The notes beneath the pieces are model-generated. The model saw only the letters and a list, made by a program, of their open reading frames with translations. It was not told the origin of the DNA and ran no database searches. Positions 8,071-15,986 of a DNA stretch of 43,799 nt are shown in pieces. Source of the DNA: Prevotella sp. (GTDB lineage: Bacteria > Bacteroidota > Bacteroidia > Bacteroidales > Bacteroidaceae); contig JALERP010000116.1 of assembly GCA_022764085.1 (NCBI GenBank), positions 1 to 43,799 on the forward strand, in the 5' to 3' direction. The translations under genes were made by a program, and so were the position numbers. Numbering within the stretch: the first letter of the stretch is position 1; each line of letters starts with the position of its first letter.

Positions 8071-9159
8071 ATGATTCTCGAAAAATTGACAATAATGAAC
8101 TACAAGAACATCGGTGAGGTCACTCTTGATTTATCGCCGAAGGTCAATTGTTTTATCGGACACAATGGTGTTGGTAAGACAAATGTTCTTGACGCCATTT
8201 ACTATCTCTCCTTCTGCCGTAGCAGTATCAACTCCGTCGATTCGCAGGTCATACGCCATGGTGAGGACTTCTTCATGATTGAGGGCAGGTACTCCACCGA
8301 TGAGGGTGAACCAGAGACTGTGTATTGCGGTATGAAGCGTGGCACTAAGAAGCACTTCAAGCGCAACGGCAAGGAATACCGCCGTCTGTCGGAACATATC
8401 GGGCTTATACCAATTATTATGGTGGCTCCTGCCGATAATATGATTATCGACGGCTTAAGCGAGGAACGCCGACGGCTGGTGGATATGGTGATTTCGCAGT
8501 TTGACCATGCCTATATCGACCATCTCTCACGTTATGCAAAGGCCCTGCAGCAGCGCAATACCCTGCTCAAGCAGGAGGAGGAACCTGACGCCGCGCTTAT
8601 GGATGTACTGGAGGAGCAGATGGGATATGAGGGCGAATGTATCTTTGCTGCACGCGAGGCATTTGTCAACGAGCTAATTCCTGTCTTTCAGCATTATCAT
8701 CAAGCCATTTCGGGCGGACGCGAGCAGGTGGGTATCAGTTATGAGTCGCACTGTAGCCGAGGGGCTCTCTGCGATGTCATCCGCCGCGACAGGATGAAGG
8801 ATCGCACCGTGGGGTATTCATTGCATGGAGTGCATCGCGATGACTTGTTGTTCACCATTGGCGGCCATCAGATGAAGCGTGAGGGCAGCCAGGGGCAGAA
8901 CAAGACATTTGCCATTGCCCTCAAATTGGCACAGTTTGACTTCCTCAAACGCACTGCCTCGCACACTACTCCATTGCTGTTGCTCGACGATATCTTCGAC
9001 AAGCTCGATTCCGAGAGGGTGGAGCGTATCGTTGAGATTGTGAGTTCATCGGGATTCGGGCAGATTTTCGTCACCGACACCAACCGCGAGCATCTCGACA
9101 AGATTCTCGCCCGTTCGGGTGGTGACTATAAGATAATTGAAGTGAAAGGAGATTGGTGA
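8071..9159 (+). CDS. recF: DNA replication/repair protein RecF
   Basis: The 362-residue protein is an SMC-like ATPase. It has Walker A GHNGVGKT (residues 30-37), the ABC signature EGSQGQNKTFAIALKLAQ and Walker B PLLLLDDIFDKLD. RecF works with RecO and RecR to load RecA at gapped DNA. The start gives the family N-terminus (MILEKLTIMNYKNI). A DciA-like gene follows after 6 nt, a common pairing. Unlike the classical order, dnaA, dnaN and gyrB are not adjacent. Confidence 0.97.
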   Translation: MILEKLTIMNYKNIGEVTLDLSPKVNCFIGHNGVGKTNVLDAIYYLSFCRSSINSVDSQVIRHGEDFFMIEGRYSTDEGEPETVYCGMKRGTKKHFKRNGKEYRRLSEHIGLIPIIMVAPADNMIIDGLSEERRRLVDMVISQFDHAYIDHLSRYAKALQQRNTLLKQEEEPDAALMDVLEEQMGYEGECIFAAREAFVNELIPVFQHYHQAISGGREQVGISYESHCSRGALCDVIRRDRMKDRTVGYSLHGVHRDDLLFTIGGHQMKREGSQGQNKTFAIALKLAQFDFLKRTASHTTPLLLLDDIFDKLDSERVERIVEIVSSSGFGQIFVTDTNREHLDKILARSGGDYKIIEVKGDW

Positions 9160-9165
9160 TAGCCT

Positions 9166-9456
9166 ATGTTCAGACGTGACGTAAAGACAATCAAGGACCT
9201 TGTGATGCAGAACTTGCGCAGCAACGGTCTTGAGACTCCTCTTCTGCAGAAGAGGCTCGTGGATGCCTGGCCAGAGGTGGCAGGTCCTTCCGTTGCCCGT
9301 TTCACCCGTGATGTGTATATATACAATCAGGTGCTCGTGGTTCACCTCACCTCGCCTGTGCTAAGGGTGGAGTTAGGGATGCGACGGCAGATGTATATCG
9401 ACAAACTCAACCATCACGTGGGAGCGAGGATTATTACGGATATTAGGTTTAATTAG
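9166..9456 (+). CDS. DUF721 / DciA-like protein
   Basis: The 96-residue protein matches the short Bacteroidota DUF721 family, with core residues LVDAWPEVAGPSVARFT and a C-terminal LRVELGMRRQMYIDKLN. DUF721 relates to DciA, which loads the replicative helicase in bacteria lacking DnaC/DnaI; whether this short form does so is inference. It follows recF by 6 nt, consistent with a replication-related operon. The last residues (DIRFN, TAG) run into a GGAATTA-type repeat. The 3' end overlaps the convergent cyclo-ligase gene by 4 nt. Confidence 0.85.
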   Translation: MFRRDVKTIKDLVMQNLRSNGLETPLLQKRLVDAWPEVAGPSVARFTRDVYIYNQVLVVHLTSPVLRVELGMRRQMYIDKLNHHVGARIITDIRFN

Positions 9457-9470
9457 GAATTAGGGATTAC
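9445..9470 (+). repeat. GGAATTA heptamer repeat, short copy
   Basis: The sequence around 9451-9469 reads AATTAGGAATTAGGGATTA, built from GGAATTA heptamers. It holds the stop codons of both convergent genes. Longer copies lie at 36713-36787 and 40838-40873, and a reverse copy at 21061-21100. Confidence 0.6.
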
Positions 9471-9998
9471 TATGTTAACCTTTTTGTCGTGCTCCTCTGT
9501 CGGGATTTCATCAAGGAGCTGAAACGGGAAACATACACCTATTATATATATATCGGGCGAGAGATGTGGAAGAAAACGGTCGTAATATCCCTTACCGCGC
9601 CCTAACCTGTTGCCGTTCTTGTCGAATGCCATTCCGGGGATTATTGCAATGTCTATCGCCCGGTAGTCAGTAAACAGCTCGCCGCAAGGCTCCATTATTC
9701 CAAAAGCGCCTTCCGTCAAATCGCCTTTCCCTGTATAATGGCGAAGCACCATCGAAGTGTCGCCCGTCACTTGGGGCAGCAAAACCCTTTTGCCTTCGTT
9801 TGCCATCTTTTCAATCAATGGAGATATGTCCACCTCATCGCCCAGAGGGTAATACATCATGATTGTATTGGCATCCTTTAGCCTATCCTCCGACAAAAGC
9901 CTCTCACATACAAAAAGCGACATTTCCCGCAGTTCTTCTGCGGAAAATGCACGCTTTCTTCTACGTATTTCTTTTCTTAGTTCTTTTTTTTGTGTCAT
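9453..9998 (-). CDS. 5-formyltetrahydrofolate cyclo-ligase
   Basis: The 181-residue protein matches the MTHFS family: a basic N-terminal helix (KKELRKEIRRRKRAF), YYPLGDEVD, and the nucleotide-binding motif GRGKGYYDRFL (about 142-152). It converts 5-formyl-THF to 5,10-methenyl-THF with ATP, returning stored folate to one-carbon metabolism. Its ATG overlaps the stop of the upstream protease gene by 4 nt (ATGA type), so translation is probably coupled. It ends by overlapping the convergent DUF721 gene. Confidence 0.94.
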   Translation of the reverse strand: MTQKKELRKEIRRRKRAFSAEELREMSLFVCERLLSEDRLKDANTIMMYYPLGDEVDISPLIEKMANEGKRVLLPQVTGDTSMVLRHYTGKGDLTEGAFGIMEPCGELFTDYRAIDIAIIPGMAFDKNGNRLGRGKGYYDRFLPHLSPDIYIIGVCFPFQLLDEIPTEEHDKKVNIVIPNS

Positions 9999-11623
9999 AA
10001 GGCAGCCTTCTTTGGGAATGCCGCCTTGCGCCTGAATATGTCAAGCGTCTTGGCGATGGCGGGGTCATCCAGGTTGAGATATTGCGTCCATGCCTCGTCG
10101 TTGAGCATATTGTATATGATGCGGCTGTTGATGTATCTCTCAAGCAGCTTGTGCGACTTCTTTATCATGAGGTTGCGTCGCTTAAGACCGTTTTTGTTGG
10201 CAAACTCGGCGAATTTCTCCACCGTGTTCTGCTTAACGAGATATGCCGCCAGTTCCTTCATTTCAGTGAACTCATTCATTTTCTGACGGTTGTTGTCGGT
10301 GTAGTTGAATGCAAACTGAAGTATGAGTCCCGTCATCGAAGCCTCCTTGTAGTAAGAAGTGACATTGGTAGTGTCCTCGGGGATAAAAATGTCGGGAGTG
10401 ATGCCTCCGCCTCCATACACAACTCTTCCGATTGAAGTGTGGTAGGCCTTGCCTGAATGTCGTATGCTGTCTTGCGAGAAGAACTCGCCGTGCTGGTATC
10501 TGTCGAGCAAGTCTTCCTCATAGCTCTTCTCGTCGCCCATGGTATATGGTTTTTGGATACATCTGCCCGAGGGAGTGTAGTAGCGGGCGATGGTTAGACG
10601 TATCATCGAGCCGTCGTTGAAGGGAATCGGCTGCTGCACAAGTCCCTTTCCAAACGAGCGTCTGCCTATTATTGTGGCGCGGTCGTTGTCCTGCATGGCA
10701 CCTGCGAAAATCTCAGATGAAGAGGCTGATACCTCGTCGATGAGCACAACCAACGGTATGTGCTGATAAGAGCCGCGTCCGTCGCTACGGTATTCCTGGC
10801 GAGGCGACTTTCTTCCTTGTGTATATACGATGAGCTTTCCCTTGGGCAGAAACTCGTTTGCCATCTGCACTGCCGAGGCAAGGTATCCGCCGAGATTGCC
10901 ACGCAGGTCGATTACGAGATTCTCCACGCCCTCCTGCGACAGTTTTGCCAATGCGATGAGCAGTTCGGGATAAGTGTTCTCACCGAAGTTCTTCACCTTG
11001 ATATATCCCGTCTCGTTGTCAATCATATATGTTGAGGTGATGCTCTTCTGAGGAATCTCGCCGCGTGTCACGGTGAAGTATTTCACTTTTTTCTCTCCGA
11101 ATCTGATGATACCTAATTTCACCTTAGTGTCCTTGGGACCCTTGAGGCGGCGCATGGCTTCCTGGTTGGTCACCTTCTTGCCAACGAAGGTGTTGCCGTC
11201 AACACTCACGATTTTGTCTCCGGCTATGAGTCCCGCCCTTTCCGCAGGACCGTTGCCGATGACGTTCTGCACCCTAATGGTGTCCTGACGTATGGTGAAC
11301 TCGATGCCCACACCTGAGAAAGAGCCTTTCAAGTCGTCGTTGGCTGCCTGCACATCCTGTGCGCCTATATACACGGAGTGGGGGTCTAGCTCGGCGAGAA
11401 TCTGCGGCATCGCCTTCTCCACCAGTTGGTTGACGCTAACCGTATCTACATACTGGTCGTCGATGATGTGCAGCAGGTTGTTGATTTTGTTGCTGCTTGA
11501 GTTGATGATGCTCAGACGGTTGCCAGAGAAGTGGTTGGCGTAGAATGTGCCGATGAGGATTCCCACCACCACGCACACTGCCATAATCAGCGGCATATAC
11601 TTGTTTTGCCTGTTTTTGCTCAT
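9995..11623 (-). CDS. S41 C-terminal processing peptidase (CtpA type)
   Basis: The 542-residue protein has one N-terminal membrane helix (about 11-29), the CtpA helix region with LDPHSVYI, a PDZ domain (about 95-185, GVGIEFTIRQD through SVDGNTF), and the S41 protease core. The Ser/Lys dyad sits in SASSSEIF (catalytic Ser near 303) and RRSFGKGLVQ (Lys326). A helical C-terminal extension of about 100 residues follows. Such enzymes process or degrade periplasmic proteins from the inner membrane. It is the middle gene of dCMP deaminase, protease, cyclo-ligase on the minus strand. Confidence 0.93.
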   Translation of the reverse strand: MSKNRQNKYMPLIMAVCVVVGILIGTFYANHFSGNRLSIINSSSNKINNLLHIIDDQYVDTVSVNQLVEKAMPQILAELDPHSVYIGAQDVQAANDDLKGSFSGVGIEFTIRQDTIRVQNVIGNGPAERAGLIAGDKIVSVDGNTFVGKKVTNQEAMRRLKGPKDTKVKLGIIRFGEKKVKYFTVTRGEIPQKSITSTYMIDNETGYIKVKNFGENTYPELLIALAKLSQEGVENLVIDLRGNLGGYLASAVQMANEFLPKGKLIVYTQGRKSPRQEYRSDGRGSYQHIPLVVLIDEVSASSSEIFAGAMQDNDRATIIGRRSFGKGLVQQPIPFNDGSMIRLTIARYYTPSGRCIQKPYTMGDEKSYEEDLLDRYQHGEFFSQDSIRHSGKAYHTSIGRVVYGGGGITPDIFIPEDTTNVTSYYKEASMTGLILQFAFNYTDNNRQKMNEFTEMKELAAYLVKQNTVEKFAEFANKNGLKRRNLMIKKSHKLLERYINSRIIYNMLNDEAWTQYLNLDDPAIAKTLDIFRRKAAFPKKAAL

Positions 11624-11764
11624 AGTCTTGTATTATTAATGTTTCGCATTTGCTCAACTTTATGGGTTAAAGGGATTTATAAGCAGTTATCGATCCCGTT
11701 GGTCGCTAAGAAGTTTTCTCGTTTTTTACTATTTGCGATAGTTGGGCAATTTTATTCTTTACTA

Positions 11765-12187
11765 TTATTCTTGTTTGATGAATTCCACTTTTACGCCCGC
11801 TTGCCTCAGTAGGTCGATGCCGTCGCTCAGCCGGTATTCGCGTGCATACACCACTCGTTTTATTCCTGCCTGTATGATGAGCTTGGCGCATTCTATGCAT
11901 GGCGAGTCAGTGACATATAGCGTGCTTCCCTCACTGTTGTTCGAGCTTCGCGCCAGTTTGGTGATGGCATTTGCCTCGGCGTGCAGCACGTATGGATGGG
12001 TAACGTTGTTTTCGTCCTCGCACACGTTGGGGAATCCGCTTGGTGTTCCGTTGAACCCGTCGCTGATTATCATTTGGTCTTTCACGACCAGCGCTCCCAC
12101 CTGCCGGCGTTTGCAGTAGCTGTTTTCCGCCCATATCTGCGCCATTCTCAGGTAGCGCAAGTCAAGTTTATACTGTTTCTCGTCCAT
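11765..12187 (-). CDS. dCMP/cytidine deaminase family protein
   Basis: From the ATG at 12187 the product has 140 residues. Zinc ligands are His69 with the catalytic Glu71 in HAEANAI, and Cys97/Cys100 in PCIECAK. This is the ComEB/dCMP deaminase signature. The enzyme makes dUMP from dCMP for dTMP synthesis; ComEB-type competence function is an alternative name only. An upstream in-frame GTG would add nine Lys-rich residues translated from the repeat region, so I prefer the ATG. The whole upstream gap is filled by repeat copy A. The S41 gene follows after 141 nt. Confidence 0.93.
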   Translation of the reverse strand: MDEKQYKLDLRYLRMAQIWAENSYCKRRQVGALVVKDQMIISDGFNGTPSGFPNVCEDENNVTHPYVLHAEANAITKLARSSNNSEGSTLYVTDSPCIECAKLIIQAGIKRVVYAREYRLSDGIDLLRQAGVKVEFIKQE

Positions 12188-12204
12188 AATTTCTTTTTCT
12201 TTTT

Positions 12205-12455
12205 TGTTGACCACAGAGTTTTTTGTTGACCACAGATTTCACAGATTATCACAGATTTTTTTATTATCACAGATTTTTTTATTATCACAGATTTTTTTAT
12301 TATCACAGATTTTTTTATTATCACAGATTTTTTATTATCGCAGATTTTTTAATCAGAGCCAAAGGCTCTTAATCTGTGTTAATCTGTGAAATCTGTGGTC
12401 AAAAAACGACTGTCATCTATGGTCTAAAAAAACGACCGTCAATAGTGGTCTAAAG
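12205..12455 (-). repeat. ACAGATT/TCTGTG intergenic element, copy A
   Basis: Read on the minus strand, toward the dCMP deaminase start, the order is as follows. First come ACCACAGATTTCACAGATT units. Next is the hairpin AGAGCC-TTT-GGCTCT (plus 12355-12369), then six 18-nt AT-rich TCTGTGATAAT units. Last are two TCTGTGGTCAACAAAAAA units ending about 18 nt before the ATG. The start of the element lies close after the M3 peptidase stop. It is the only copy on the minus strand, yet it has the same orientation to its downstream gene as copies B-E. Confidence 0.85.
12248..12350. repeat. 18-bp tandem repeat inside copy A
   Basis: CACAGATT begins at 12250, 12268, 12286, 12304 and 12322, with a variant CGCAGATT at 12339. 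The unit is TATCACAGATTTTTTTAT, giving spacing 18, 18, 18, 18 and 17. Units are nearly identical with no spacers between them, so this is a tandem array, not a CRISPR. Confidence 0.9.
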
Positions 12456-12479
12456 CGACTGTATATCAGTTGCCAAGAA

Positions 12480-14561
12480 TCAATCGTTGACAATCTTGAT
12501 ACCGTTCCTCTTCAGCAGAGCTTTTATGGTCGGTTCGCCACCGCGGAATCTCTTGTAGAGAATCATCGGGTGCTCCGTGCCGCCCTTCGATAAGATGCAG
12601 TCGCGGAACCTCTGCGCCGTCTTCTGGTCGAAGATGCCGTGCTTCTTGAACACGCTGAATGCGTCGGCGTCAAGCACTTCCGCCCATTTGTAGCTGTAGT
12701 ATCCAGCAGCATATCCCCCCGCCATGATATGGCTGAACTGCACCGTCATGCAAGTGTCGGGGAGCTGTTCGGTCACCATCGCCTTTGCCCATGCTTTCTT
12801 CTCAAACTCCACGATATCCTCGTCGAAAGGCTCCTTCATAGTGTAGTATGCCATGTCGAGAAGTCCGAAGCTCACCTGCCTCATGCAACTGTAGGCGGCG
12901 TTGAAGTTGCGGCTCTTCACAATGCGGTCGATTAGCTCGTCGGGCAAAGGTTCGCCCGTTTGGTAATGAAAAGCGAAGGTGCGCAGGAATTCCTTTTCCA
13001 CGGCATAGTTCTCCATAAACTGCGAGGGCAGTTCCACGAAGTCCCATCTCACGTTGGTGCCGCTTAGGCTCTCGAATCGGGTGTTGGCGAACATGCCGTG
13101 CAGTGAGTGTCCGAACTCGTGCAGGAAAGTCTCCACCTCGCCCAGTGTCAGCAGTGCAGGTTTCTCGTCGGTGGGTTTAGTCAAGTTCATCACCACGCTT
13201 ACGTGTGGCCTCACGTTCACTCCCTTGCGGTCGATATACTGTCCCTGGTATTCCGTCATCCACGCCCCGCTCTGCTTGCCCTTGCGTGGGTGGAAGTCGG
13301 CATAGAACACTGCCAGGTAGGAACCGTCGCGGTCGAACACCTCGTATGCCTTCACGTCGGGATGATACACCTTGATGTCCTTATTCTCGCGGAATGTGAT
13401 GCCGTAGAGCCTGTTGGCAAGTCCGAATACTCCTTCTATGACCTTGTTAAGTTCGAGGTAAGGCCTAAGCATCTCGGCGTCGATATTGTATTTTCCCAAT
13501 TTCAGCTTGTGGCTGTAGAACCCGAAGTCCCAAGGCTCCATCCTGAAATCCTTTCCCTCGGTCTTGCGTGCATATTTCTCAATGGCTTTCACCTCCTTAA
13601 TGGCGGTGGGCTTGTAAGCGTCGATGAGCTGGTCGAGCAGTTTGTACACGCTTTTCCTGTTGCCGGCCATACGGCGTTCGAGCACGTAGTCAGCGTAAGT
13701 CTTGTATCCAAGCAGCTGCGCAATCTCGCGTCTGAGGTTTATGAGCCTTTTGCATATCCCGCGGTTGTCCTCGCTGTTGCCGTGGCATGCCACGGTGTTC
13801 TTGGCCATATACATCTGTCGGCGCAGTTCTCGTTGGGTGGAATATGTCATGAATGGGTTGTAGCTCGGGAAGTCAAGCGTGAACACCCATCCTTCCTTTT
13901 CCTGCTCCCTTGCTGCCTGTGCGGCAGCCTCGCGTGCCGTTTCTGGCAGTCCGTCGAGTTGCTCCTCGTCGGTGATGTGCAGTTGGAAAGCCTTGTTTTC
14001 CTTCAGCATGTTCTGCGAGAACTGCAGCGACAGCATCCCGGCTTCCTCTGTCAGCTTTCTGAGCTTTTCCTTGCCCTCGTCGTCCAGCAGTGCACCGCTG
14101 CGCACCAGTCCTTGGTATGTGTCTTCAAGCAGGACCTTTTCCTCTGGCGTGAGGCGGCGGTGGTGGCGGTGTACGTGTTTGATTCTCTCGAAAAGCACCG
14201 GGTTGAGTCTCACATCGTTGGCGTGCTTTGTCAGCATGGGTTGTATTTTCTGTGCCAGTGCGTCCATCTCGTCGTTGGTTTCGGCGCTCATGAGGTTGTA
14301 GAAAGCCGTTGACACCTTGTCGAGCACTGCGTAGTAGTGCTCCTTGCCCTCCTCGCGGTAGATGATGGTGTTGTCGAATGTGGGTTTCTCAGGGTTGTTC
14401 GTGATTTTCTCTATAAGTTCGTCGTCGCGCTTTATTCCCTCCACGAATGCTTCCTCAATGTCAGCAAGTGTGAAGTCGCCGAACGGCACTGTCTCGTGCA
14501 ATGTATGGTATTGCTCGAAAAACGGATTCTTATGTGTCTGTTCAATCATTATCTGTCTCAT
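12480..14561 (-). CDS. dcp: M3 family oligopeptidase / peptidyl-dipeptidase (Dcp type)
   Basis: The 693-residue protein spans the full M3A family length. The zinc site HEFGHSLHGMF (HExxH, about residues 485-495) is followed by the third-ligand region DFVELPSQFMENY. Typical C-terminal motifs include YAAGYYSYKWAEVLDADAF. No signal peptide is seen, so it probably acts in the cytoplasm, cutting short peptides. Dcp and oligopeptidase A are hard to separate by eye. The ATG at 14561 lies 17 nt after the promoter element; Met5 (14549) is an alternative start. Confidence 0.93.
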   Translation of the reverse strand: MRQIMIEQTHKNPFFEQYHTLHETVPFGDFTLADIEEAFVEGIKRDDELIEKITNNPEKPTFDNTIIYREEGKEHYYAVLDKVSTAFYNLMSAETNDEMDALAQKIQPMLTKHANDVRLNPVLFERIKHVHRHHRRLTPEEKVLLEDTYQGLVRSGALLDDEGKEKLRKLTEEAGMLSLQFSQNMLKENKAFQLHITDEEQLDGLPETAREAAAQAAREQEKEGWVFTLDFPSYNPFMTYSTQRELRRQMYMAKNTVACHGNSEDNRGICKRLINLRREIAQLLGYKTYADYVLERRMAGNRKSVYKLLDQLIDAYKPTAIKEVKAIEKYARKTEGKDFRMEPWDFGFYSHKLKLGKYNIDAEMLRPYLELNKVIEGVFGLANRLYGITFRENKDIKVYHPDVKAYEVFDRDGSYLAVFYADFHPRKGKQSGAWMTEYQGQYIDRKGVNVRPHVSVVMNLTKPTDEKPALLTLGEVETFLHEFGHSLHGMFANTRFESLSGTNVRWDFVELPSQFMENYAVEKEFLRTFAFHYQTGEPLPDELIDRIVKSRNFNAAYSCMRQVSFGLLDMAYYTMKEPFDEDIVEFEKKAWAKAMVTEQLPDTCMTVQFSHIMAGGYAAGYYSYKWAEVLDADAFSVFKKHGIFDQKTAQRFRDCILSKGGTEHPMILYKRFRGGEPTIKALLKRNGIKIVND

Positions 14562-14578
14562 ATTTTTCTAAACGGCTG

Positions 14579-14610
14579 CAAAGTTACAAAATATTTTTGT
14601 AAACTCCAAA
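14579..14610 (-). promoter_or_regulatory. Promoter for the M3 peptidase
   Basis: On the minus strand TTTG (14610-14607), a 20-nt spacer and TAACTTTG (14586-14579) fully match the Bacteroidota consensus. Confidence 0.8.
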
Positions 14611-14964
14611 TATTTTGCCATTTTTTTGCTTGATGTTTTTCTATTTCATCTCTGACCCTATGTTGAGTCGGTTACAGATGAAATCATTGAGTCAAATTTC
14701 TCCATGATTGAAAAATCCTCAAAAAGTAGTGTTTTTTTTCAGTTTTTATGTACTTTTACCATGTCTTGTTACGATTTCTGCTTGTTTTTTGGGGTTTTTT
14801 GAAGGCGAAATATGGTCATTTTTCAGGATTAAATGGGATATATCCACGATTTTTCGACTGGCTAAAGTGTTGAAAAAATAAGGATTTTGATAATAAAACG
14901 AAAGAAGTGGGTGTTGTAACGTACAGAATATCAATTGCTTACAAACGCTGTGGTTGACGTAGGC

Positions 14965-15114
14965 GTTTCAGTGTTTCAGTGTTTCAGTTGGAATGAGAGA
15001 TATGGGTATAATAGAAAAAGATAATTATTTATTTATATATATATAAATAAATAATCTTCTATTTTAGGGTGTGGCAATGTTGCAATTTCAACTGAAACAC
15101 TGAAACACTGAAAC
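14965..15114. repeat. Large dyad with 26-bp perfect arms
   Basis: The left arm (14965-14990) is three tandem GTTTCAGT octamers plus TG. The right arm (15089-15114) is its exact reverse complement, 26 of 26 bases, as CA plus three ACTGAAAC units. Between them lies a second perfect palindrome of AT-rich sequence at 15024-15055 (arms ATTATTTATTTATAT). The whole could fold as a nested cruciform or RNA hairpin. Confidence 0.9.
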
Positions 15115-15205
15115 ACGAATCGCTTGTGATGTCTTGACAACAACACACCGGATTACCACTACAAAGGCTGTGACACTGTTGCAGGTTGTATCGGGAGATA
15201 TTGAA

Positions 15206-15249
15206 ATAGCGGAGTCACAGCGGACTTACAGCGGATTCACAGCGGACTT
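15206..15249. repeat. 11-bp tandem repeat (ACAGCGGA units)
   Basis: ACAGCGGA starts at 15217, 15228 and 15239, with a variant ATAGCGGA at 15206, so there are four units at exactly 11-bp spacing, about one helical turn. It lies 42 nt downstream of the Crp-like gene. Confidence 0.8.
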
Positions 15250-15291
15250 TATTGGAACCGTCTAATTCTGATTTACTATACACTCTTGAAC

Positions 15292-15957
15292 TTACGAACT
15301 GATAAGTTGGTGCAATTCGGGGATGATAATTCTGCCGCGGTGTAACTCTATGAGTCCTTCTTGCTGCATTTTGTTGAGCACTCGGGAGACATCCAGGCGA
15401 CTGGCGTTGATTTCCGTGGCGAGACGGGTCATGAGAATGGTGAATTCCTTGCGTCCTGCAGGGTGTATGCAGTGGGATAGGAAGAAGTTTACGATGCGGC
15501 TGCGGTCGTCGGTGAGGGCAGGGTGCCATATCCTCGACTGTGCTTTTTGGGCTTTTGCGGCAAGGATGTTGAGGTAGTTGATGCGGAAAACGTCGAATTG
15601 CTCGAAGAGAAACATTATTTCCTGCTTTGAAATCGATATGAAATTGCATGGCGAAAGAGTGGTGAAAGTAGCGGAATAGCGTTGATGGAGGCCAAACAGA
15701 TGCTCCAATTGCAGGATAAATGGGGCTTTGAGTGTCTCGAGGATGCTATATCCTCGGTCATCACTCCATTTTTCCATTGAAATTATGCCGTGAGTCATGA
15801 TTACCACAGCCTCGCATCGGTCGCCGTCGGTGATGACGTTGGCATTAGCCGGATGTTTGAAGAAATCAAATTTTGTATGGGCGACAATCTGCTGGAGGTC
15901 ATCGCGTGCCATTCCCATAAATAGGGGCAACTGGAGTAAATGGTCAAATCCTTTCAT
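15292..15957 (-). CDS. Crp/Fnr family transcriptional regulator
   Basis: From the ATG at 15957 the product has 221 residues: an N-terminal cyclic-nucleotide-binding-like beta barrel (about 10-120), a dimerisation helix, and a C-terminal winged helix (RLATEINASRLDVSRVLNKM, about 175-195). No FNR-type cysteine cluster is visible, so an iron-sulfur oxygen sensor is unlikely; the ligand is unknown. A longer in-frame start at 16026 would overlap apbE by 40 nt and lacks family residues. The gene follows apbE by 29 nt and is probably cotranscribed. Confidence 0.88.
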   Translation of the reverse strand: MKGFDHLLQLPLFMGMARDDLQQIVAHTKFDFFKHPANANVITDGDRCEAVVIMTHGIISMEKWSDDRGYSILETLKAPFILQLEHLFGLHQRYSATFTTLSPCNFISISKQEIMFLFEQFDVFRINYLNILAAKAQKAQSRIWHPALTDDRSRIVNFFLSHCIHPAGRKEFTILMTRLATEINASRLDVSRVLNKMQQEGLIELHRGRIIIPELHQLISS

Positions 15958-15986
15958 AGCGCATTCCCTGTTCTGTCCGCACAAAG

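Larger units (their letters stand above)
14611..15291. other. 680-nt intergenic region rich in inverted and tandem repeats
   Basis: No convincing gene is seen. From left to right it holds three structures. The first is a hairpin with arms ATTTCATCT (14643-14651) and AGATGAAAT (14676-14684). The second is the large dyad at 14965-15114. The third is an 11-bp tandem at 15206-15249. The region separates the 3' end of the Crp-like gene from the M3 peptidase promoter, both on the minus strand. A minus-strand open frame at 14746-14934 lacks family features and is probably chance. Confidence 0.7.

Noticed and set aside
12248..12350. CRISPR-like array of 18-bp units
   Set aside because: Units are contiguous with no unique spacers, are A/T-rich, and no cas gene is present. 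It is a tandem repeat inside an intergenic element.
13107..14312. 401-codon open frame on the plus strand
   Set aside because: It lies antisense to the M3 peptidase gene, which has an intact HEFGH motif and full family length; the antisense product shows no domain and reflects codon bias of the real gene.
14746..14934. 62-codon minus-strand open frame
   Set aside because: A/T-rich, low complexity, no ribosome site or family match, and in a region of repeats.
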